Shown: piece by piece, positions 37,635-42,268 of the stretch
Numbering within the stretch: the first letter of the stretch is position 1
How the letters are laid out: each line of letters begins with the position of its first letter
IMG/VR virus record: IMGVR_UViG_3300020172_005269
Location: 1-42,268 of that record
Reading direction: 5' to 3' (one strand)
Source of the DNA: a virus
Length of the DNA: 42,268 nt
The notes under the pieces: model-generated
Databases searched by the model: none
Told to the model about the DNA's origin: nothing
Seen by the model: the letters and a program-made list of their open reading frames with translations, nothing else
Translations under genes and position numbers: made by a program

Positions 37635-38237
37635 ATGTCATTTCAAACTGTGTGGTATGAAACCAAAATGCCAGAAGAAATTATTAATATCTTCGAAAAA
37701 GATCTAGAAAATGTTCCCACAGAAGACGGTCAGGTTGGGCAAGTAGACAATTTTAGGATTTCTTATAAAACAAGAAAGTCTAAAATTGGTTGGGTTGGTG
37801 CAAATTGTTGGTTTTCTGGACTTTTATATTCTTATATTTTAAAAGCCAATAATGAGAATTTCTTTTATGATATTAACGGATTTGAAGCAGATACGATTCA
37901 ATATAGCATTTATACCAAAGACAGTCATTATACTTGGCATACTGATATGTCTCTTCCCAATTTTTATCACCCAACAAAAAACACAGAAGAAGATTTTGTA
38001 AAACTAGGGTCAGAAAGTGTTAGAAAACTATCAGTTAGTTTGCAACTTTCTGGTGAAGACGAGTATGAAGGTGGAGAAATGCAATTTTTAGATGATAATA
38101 ATCAACTTTATACTGCACCAAAATCTAGAGGTACTGTAATTATTTTTGACAGTAGAGCTAAACATAGGGTAAGAAAAGTAAAATCTGGGTGCAGAAGATC
38201 TATTGTTGGGTGGGTTGTTGGACCTAGATGGAAATAA
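37635..38237 (+). CDS. Fe(II)/2-oxoglutarate-dependent oxygenase
   Basis: 200 residues. The double-stranded beta-helix oxygenase signature is complete: HTD at H102 and D104, a central LSVSLQLSGEDEYEGGEMQF strand pair, then GTVIIFDSRAKHRVRKV with the distal H177 and a CRRS arginine about ten residues on that binds 2-oxoglutarate. The EGGEMQF and PSxAxHRVxxVxxGxR style resembles PKHD-type hydroxylases. Substrates in phages are not established; cyanophages carry several such enzymes, proposed to modify proteins or nucleic acids. Here it sits directly before a glycine-rich adhesin, which makes a virion protein a reasonable candidate substrate. Confidence 0.85.
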   Translation: MSFQTVWYETKMPEEIINIFEKDLENVPTEDGQVGQVDNFRISYKTRKSKIGWVGANCWFSGLLYSYILKANNENFFYDINGFEADTIQYSIYTKDSHYTWHTDMSLPNFYHPTKNTEEDFVKLGSESVRKLSVSLQLSGEDEYEGGEMQFLDDNNQLYTAPKSRGTVIIFDSRAKHRVRKVKSGCRRSIVGWVVGPRWK

Positions 38238-38240
38238 ATA
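38233..38240 (+). promoter_or_regulatory. Late promoter box before the two-module adhesin
   Basis: AATAAATA overlapping the oxygenase stop codon and 28 bases before the adhesin ATG. Confidence 0.65.
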
Positions 38241-38268
38241 TAAAATAATAGAGCAATAGTTAGATAGT

Positions 38269-40092
38269 ATGCCACTTCCTAGTTCTGGAGAAATAAGCTT
38301 ATTACAAATTGCCCAAGAGTTTTTGGATGGATCCCCACATGCTATAGATGAATTCTATAGGGGAGGTAGTAAAGTATTTCCAAGTCCAGCAAATAATCCT
38401 ATTCCTACTAGTGGCACTATTGCATTTTCAAATTTTTATGGTGCAACATTAAAACTTACAAGTGGTGGAACAGAATCATTGAGTCCTAGCGGAGGATCTC
38501 AAAGACATACTTTCACTTCTACTGGTAATTTTATCAGTATTGGAACAATCCCAAGTTTAAATTACATGGTTGTTGGTGGAGGAGGTGGAGGAGGTTCTAC
38601 TTATGGTGGTGGTGGAGGTGCTGGTGGATTTAGACAAGGAACATTTACTAATTTTGCTGCAGGAACGTATCAAGCAACTATTGGTGGGGGTGGGGGAGAT
38701 AGGGGTAATGGAAATAGCAGCGTTTTTAGCACTATCACTTCCGCTGGTGGGGGTGGCGGCGGTAGAGGATATCAAGGAAGTCCTGCCACTATTCCAGGAG
38801 TAGCTGGAGGATCTGGAGGTGGTGGAGGATTTTCTGCAAACTATATTGGACTTTTTGGTGGAGGTGGTGGAGCAGGAAATACTCCAGCAACTTCACCTTC
38901 ACAAGGATTTAATGGGGGAAGTGGTGCTCATGGATCTCCATCATATCCTGGAGGAGGTGGAGGAGGAGGCGCTTCTGGAGGGGGCGCTAGCAAGTATTCT
39001 GCATTTGGATCTGCAGGAAGAGGGGGAAACGGTACTGTTTCTGCAATAAATGGATCCACTTATGCGGGAGGGGGAGGGGGAGGACAGTATAGAAACCCAT
39101 CCCAACCCTTTGCTCCTGCTGGGCCCGGAGGAACTGGGGGTGGAGGTAATGGAGGTGTAGGTGCTGGTGGCGCGTCTGGAAGTGCAAACACTGGTGGAGG
39201 TGGTGGTGGTGGAGCTGGACCTGGTTCTGGTGGGTCTGGGATTGTAATTTTATCCTATGGAAATGCTACTGGAGGAACTGTAACTGCAGCAAGTGGATAC
39301 ACAATTCATACCTTTACTTCTACTGGAACTTTCACTGCAAATTCTACAATAACAGCAGAGTATTTGGTTGTTGCTGGAGGTGCTGGAGGTGGAATGGGGT
39401 CAGGTGGTGGAGGAGGTGCCGGCGGATACAGAACAGGATCGATTACAATACCCGCAGGATCTTATACCGTAACTGTTGGTGGTGGAGGAGGTGGAGGAAC
39501 TTCATATGGAGCAAGAGGTCCAAGTGGAAATCCAAGTACTTTCAGCACAATAACTTCTGCTGGAGGTGGTGGTGGAGGAACTTCTTATCCTTCCTCAGCG
39601 TATCCGGGAGTAGCGGGAGGATCTGGCGGAGGAACTAGTGGAGAAGGTGGATCTATTGGCCCAGGAAACTCTCCAGCAACTTCCCCATCGCAAGGAACTA
39701 ATGGTGGACAGGGAAGACAGCTAGGATATTCTGGTGGTGGTGGTGGCGGTGGTGCAGCTGGTGGTGGAGGTAGTAAATATTCTACCTTTGGATCTGCTGG
39801 ACCAGGAGGTTCCGGAGCAACTAGTGCTTTTAACGGAACTAGTACAGTTTATGCTGCTGGTGGGGGTGGTGGTCAGTATAATGATTATACCCAACCATTT
39901 GCACCATCTGGAAATGGAGGTTCTGGTGGTATTGGGGGAAGAGGAGGAACTAGAGCAACTCCTGTTGGAAGCGGTACAGCTAATCGTGGAGCAGGTGGAG
40001 GTGGTTCTGGGAATGGTTGGCAAGGAGGATCCTTCTTTTCAACCGGAGGAGGTGCGGGTGGTTCCGGAATTGTTATGATTAGATATACTTAA
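38269..40092 (+). CDS. Glycine-rich tail adhesin, two modules
   Basis: 607 residues. The N-terminal 60 residues (MPLPSSGEISLLQIAQEF, DEFYRGG, IPTSGTIAFSNFYGA) form a widespread phage tail attachment segment. Two glycine-rich modules follow (about 65-330 and 335-607), each with a strand entrance (FTSTGNF or GYTIHTFTSTGTF), GGGGAGG(F/Y)R(Q/T)G, loops with GN(T/S)PATSPSQG, and the exit SGGSGIVI or SGIVMIRYT. They are homologous to the single module of the 35180 gene. Polyglycine repeats with variable loops fit a receptor-binding adhesin. Its stop overlaps by two bases the stop of the convergent minus-strand oxygenase. Confidence 0.7.
   Translation: MPLPSSGEISLLQIAQEFLDGSPHAIDEFYRGGSKVFPSPANNPIPTSGTIAFSNFYGATLKLTSGGTESLSPSGGSQRHTFTSTGNFISIGTIPSLNYMVVGGGGGGGSTYGGGGGAGGFRQGTFTNFAAGTYQATIGGGGGDRGNGNSSVFSTITSAGGGGGGRGYQGSPATIPGVAGGSGGGGGFSANYIGLFGGGGGAGNTPATSPSQGFNGGSGAHGSPSYPGGGGGGGASGGGASKYSAFGSAGRGGNGTVSAINGSTYAGGGGGGQYRNPSQPFAPAGPGGTGGGGNGGVGAGGASGSANTGGGGGGGAGPGSGGSGIVILSYGNATGGTVTAASGYTIHTFTSTGTFTANSTITAEYLVVAGGAGGGMGSGGGGGAGGYRTGSITIPAGSYTVTVGGGGGGGTSYGARGPSGNPSTFSTITSAGGGGGGTSYPSSAYPGVAGGSGGGTSGEGGSIGPGNSPATSPSQGTNGGQGRQLGYSGGGGGGGAAGGGGSKYSTFGSAGPGGSGATSAFNGTSTVYAAGGGGGQYNDYTQPFAPSGNGGSGGIGGRGGTRATPVGSGTANRGAGGGGSGNGWQGGSFFSTGGGAGGSGIVMIRYT
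38865..38903 (+). repeat. 39-base identical segment shared with the first adhesin
   Basis: Identical to 35710-35748 in the 35180 gene; it encodes the GAGNTPATSPS loop start. A third, diverged copy of the loop is at about 39663-39690 in the second module. These identities could serve as exchange points between adhesins. Confidence 0.85.
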
Positions 40093-40664
40093 TCTTGATT
40101 CAGTAGATTAAAGCAATCAATATCTTTATCATAAGCATATTCTTTATACTTACCGTTTTTTCTGACATAGTGCAAAAACAATTGCACATGATTTTCATTT
40201 TTACCACAATTTAGAGGAGATCTCCAATGAGGGAGATCAATTCCTTTATATAAAAGTGCAGAACCAATATCAATATTGATTTTTTGTTTTTTATTATTAG
40301 AATCTAGAATTTGTAGTGGCCATTTTGTGGGACTATCAATTGTAATTGATAAGGATATTTCACAAGACGGACGATCGATATGACATTTTAAATATGATTT
40401 ATTGGGATATGCGGTCATAAACCAATAGGTTGGTATTATTTCTTCACCAATTAATTCTTCAATAATTATTTTTGCTTTCTTTACAGCAAAAACTGCATAC
40501 TTTGGGGAATAAAACATTATTACATTTCCCCTTGTTTTATCATATTCTGGTTGATATAAGTTTATATTATTTTTGTATGCTCCCCTTCTAATAGTCGCGA
40601 TTTCGGATCTAGTAAATATATTTTTTAGATATAACCAACCGTTTTTCTCAAATTCTCTACTCAT
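40089..40664 (-). CDS. Fe(II)/2-oxoglutarate-dependent oxygenase (prolyl hydroxylase-like)
   Basis: 191 residues on the minus strand. The metal triad is intact: H95-I-D97 in KCHIDRPSCEISLSI and H146 in YKGIDLPHWRSPL, with R148 in the WR pair likely to hold 2-oxoglutarate. The N-terminal FEKNGWLYLKNIFTRSEIAT is typical of oxygenases in this class. The HxDRPSCEIS and GxALLYKGxxxPHWR pattern defines a subgroup common in cyanophages. The unrelated-looking gene at 36597 is a degenerate relative. It converges on the adhesin and is probably transcribed from the repeat-rich region at 40665-40856, but no clear minus-strand promoter is visible. Confidence 0.85.
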   Translation of the reverse strand: MSREFEKNGWLYLKNIFTRSEIATIRRGAYKNNINLYQPEYDKTRGNVIMFYSPKYAVFAVKKAKIIIEELIGEEIIPTYWFMTAYPNKSYLKCHIDRPSCEISLSITIDSPTKWPLQILDSNNKKQKINIDIGSALLYKGIDLPHWRSPLNCGKNENHVQLFLHYVRKNGKYKEYAYDKDIDCFNLLNQD

Positions 40665-40856
40665 TTTTTCTTAAAGAAAGTGGACACTTTTTGAACTGAC
40701 CACTTCTTGACAAAAAAGATTTGTTGTGGTCTAGAATTTGAACAGTTCACAAAAAAGGTGTGTAATTGTTCAACACTTTTGATAGGGTTTTATTTCTGGG
40801 GTCTATTATTTGGTTTTTTCATTGGGCAACAAAGCTAACTGAATTGACTATTAATC
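40665..40856. promoter_or_regulatory. Repeat-rich divergent intergenic region
   Basis: A 192-base gap between divergent genes with several nested inverted repeats. AAGTGG (40678) pairs with CCACTT (40700). GACCAC (40698) pairs with GTGGTC (40726), enclosing TTGACA at 40707-40712. TTGAACA (40738) pairs with TGTTCAA (40767). A possible plus-strand promoter uses that TTGACA with TAGAAT at 40732 (19-base spacer, long) or TCTAGA at 17. Another candidate -10 is TATTAT at about 40804. The first two stems share bases and cannot form together. Operator-like, but without proof. Confidence 0.4.
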
Positions 40857-41285
40857 ATGCTTTCTTTTAAATTTATTGGATATGGTTATAAAAAAAGACT
40901 CTGTGAAAACGTAATTTTATGGTTTACTGAAAGTTATTTACCAAGACACAAAATTGATTTAATCGTCAATCATAGAGGATTAAAAAGAGAAGGTGTTTAT
41001 GGTTTTGCAAGTATTGAAGATCAATTCTATAGACCTCGTTCTTTTTTCATTGAAATTCAAAGTTCTTTAAAAGAAGAAGATTATATTGCCACTTTACTAC
41101 ATGAACTTTGGCATGTCTACCAGTGGGTAAAGGGTTTCATGAAAGAAAAAGGAAAAAAACGTCTTTGGAAAAACATTGATTATACCGAAGTTTGTTATGA
41201 AAATCAACCATGGGAAATAGAAGCAAGTAATATGGAGAAAATTCTTTTCAAAGAATACCTTGACAGGACCCTCAATTCTAACTAA
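40857..41285 (+). CDS. Putative zinc metallopeptidase (HExxH, SprT-like)
   Basis: 142 residues with a clear zinc motif LLHELWHVYQW (H82, E83, H86) and a downstream PWEIEASNMEK segment whose glutamate (E120 or E122) can be the third ligand. The general layout, with a beta-rich first half ending in a strand followed by the HExxH helix, resembles SprT-like and other small phage metallopeptidases. No signal peptide is seen, so it should act in the cytoplasm. Targets are unknown; proteolysis of host or virion proteins is possible. The promoter for the next gene lies inside its last codons. Confidence 0.75.
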   Translation: MLSFKFIGYGYKKRLCENVILWFTESYLPRHKIDLIVNHRGLKREGVYGFASIEDQFYRPRSFFIEIQSSLKEEDYIATLLHELWHVYQWVKGFMKEKGKKRLWKNIDYTEVCYENQPWEIEASNMEKILFKEYLDRTLNSN

Positions 41286-41288
41286 AAT
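41260..41288 (+). promoter_or_regulatory. Sigma70-type promoter before the last gene
   Basis: TTGACA at 41260-41265, an exact 17-base spacer and TAAAAT at 41283-41288, 23 bases before the ATG at 41311. It overlaps the end of the metallopeptidase gene. A short CCT/AGG dyad flanks the -35 box, too short to weigh. Confidence 0.6.
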
Positions 41289-41310
41289 GACCTTTGTGGG
41301 CGTTAAAAAA

Positions 41311-42268
41311 ATGAAAACTCTTTGGGTACTTGGAGAAGAGCAACTCTCCACAGACATTCTTAACTTGATTCATTGGGTATGTAATGGTAACGTTTGGATA
41401 AGAGATGTAAAGTATGATCTTACTGTAATTGATAGTAAGATTTTCTTTAAGATCTCTGGTATTAAGAGTTTTCAGTACTCAGAGTTTTACTATGGATTGG
41501 TGTCACGATCTGGTAATGGATTTGTAGATTTTCTTTTCTATGAAGGAGATCAACCTCCTCTAGAGAATAGTGTTCCTATTGCTGCAGCAGAAGCAACAAA
41601 AAACAATGGAAGAGAGTCTGGGAATATGAATTCTCAGAGAGCATCTAAGAAGATCTCTATCATTGAGAAGTGGGGTAATATTCCTTTTGCATACCTGATT
41701 GCTAACTCATGGGACATTCAAAAAACCCAAAGGTCTTTTAGTCATTCCCATAATTGCGATTTTGCAACTATGGAGTATTTCGGTACTGATATTCTGATTT
41801 CAAAGATTGATAAGTTGGGATATGAAAAGTATAATAATCCAGTCCAATTCAACAGTATTCAAGAGGTATGTGAGTGTGAGGGACTGAAGAAGTCTAAGTC
41901 TGGTTTTATTCCTTCTCGTGTATTCTGTGGAGAAGACGTAATTCAAGTCCAGGCAAATCTTTACAAGGATAATGGTAACAATGATCCTGGGGAAGGATAT
42001 ATTGCAAGTCGTGCTTATTTGTGTCGCTTGTTGAATCCAGATGTAGAGATTCAAATTGTGAATCATAATCGTCCTATTGAATATTTTAAGAAGAAAAACA
42101 ATAAACTAATCAACGTCCTTAAGATTGTGGGTGTGACTGCAGTTTTTCCTGATGGGGAAACTCTGGTGATTGAGAAGCAACCAGGAATTTATGAGAAAGA
42201 TTATTGGGAGTATTCAACCAGGGGTGAAAAGATTTCTTCGATTGTTATGGAGAACTACTATGTTAATC
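41311..42268 (+). CDS. Hypothetical protein, 5' part; possible PD-(D/E)XK-type nuclease
   Basis: An open frame of 319 codons from the ATG at 41311 runs off the right edge with no stop. It has a sigma70-like promoter 23 bases upstream, suggesting early expression. The sequence includes FVDFLFYEGDQPP (D73 or D80) followed by AAAEATKNNGRESGNMNSQR (E94, K97). An acidic strand then E-x-x-K in a strand, followed by a Ser/Asn/Gln-Arg motif, is seen in some PD-(D/E)XK restriction-type nucleases. I remember similar ExTKxxxxESxNxxxxQR strings in that setting. This is a weak, by-eye resemblance. Local G+C is somewhat above the fibre genes. The product could also be an unrelated phage protein. Confidence 0.5.
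   Translation, partial: MKTLWVLGEEQLSTDILNLIHWVCNGNVWIRDVKYDLTVIDSKIFFKISGIKSFQYSEFYYGLVSRSGNGFVDFLFYEGDQPPLENSVPIAAAEATKNNGRESGNMNSQRASKKISIIEKWGNIPFAYLIANSWDIQKTQRSFSHSHNCDFATMEYFGTDILISKIDKLGYEKYNNPVQFNSIQEVCECEGLKKSKSGFIPSRVFCGEDVIQVQANLYKDNGNNDPGEGYIASRAYLCRLLNPDVEIQIVNHNRPIEYFKKKNNKLINVLKIVGVTAVFPDGETLVIEKQPGIYEKDYWEYSTRGEKISSIVMENYYVN

Noticed and set aside
1-42268. Photosynthesis auxiliary genes (psbA, psbD, hli), integrase or attachment sites
   Set aside because: I looked for these as typical cyanophage or mobile features and saw none in this window. Their absence here says nothing about the rest of the genome.

Overview
The window is a contiguous piece of an AT-rich (about two-thirds A+T by eye) T4-like myovirus genome. 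Its gene content points to a marine cyanophage infecting Synechococcus or Prochlorococcus. The evidence is a set of T4-type core genes (gp33, gp59, gp32, gp53, gp48, gp4, gp26, gp51, gp27, gp5 homologues), each next to genes that typify cyanomyoviruses: speD, thyX, phoH, a DUF1825 protein, a flavin halogenase-like protein and S74-terminated fibres. All assignments come from reading motifs and gene order. No database search was run.

Layout. 1-3.73 kb: tightly packed small genes of unknown function, a flavin-dependent halogenase-like oxidoreductase and speD, closed by a strong terminator. 3.8-8.7 kb: nucleotide metabolism and replication/late transcription (thyX, phoH, a RecB-like nuclease, gp33, gp59, DUF1825, gp32). 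8.7-11.7 kb, minus strand: gp53, a gp48-like protein, an unknown gene and gp4. 11.8-24.5 kb, plus strand: baseplate hub and central tail (tube-initiator-like protein, gp26, a very short gp51, two large tape-measure-like proteins, gp27-like, gp5, a separate beta-helical spike and two small structural proteins sharing one domain). 24.5-26.3 kb: an early accessory island with a sigma70-type promoter, three tRNA genes, small unknown genes and a Mom-like DNA-modification protein. 26.4-40.1 kb: the host-recognition block, with two S74-processed fibres (1956 and 767 aa), glycine-rich adhesins, paired paralogous small proteins and Fe(II)/2-oxoglutarate oxygenases, one of which has lost its metal ligands. 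40.1-42.3 kb: a minus-strand oxygenase, a repeat-rich intergenic region, an HExxH metalloprotein and a gene running off the window end.

Regulation. Seven late-promoter-like boxes (consensus NATAAATA) lie 22-36 bases before virion genes or gene blocks. Sigma70-like promoters (TTGACA, 17-base spacer, near-consensus -10) precede early or replication genes, and at several of them the -35 box sits inside a small hairpin.

The most interesting system is the tail lysis machinery. The gp5 homologue keeps its OB fold but has no recognisable lysozyme domain. Upstream, a 1023-residue hub protein carries what looks like a circularly permuted M23 (LytM-type) zinc endopeptidase followed by an RlpA-like lytic transglycosylase domain. 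Together these could replace the T4 tail lysozyme with two cell-wall activities. A second theme is the adhesin block, where repeats, duplicated genes and one degenerate oxygenase suggest active remodelling.
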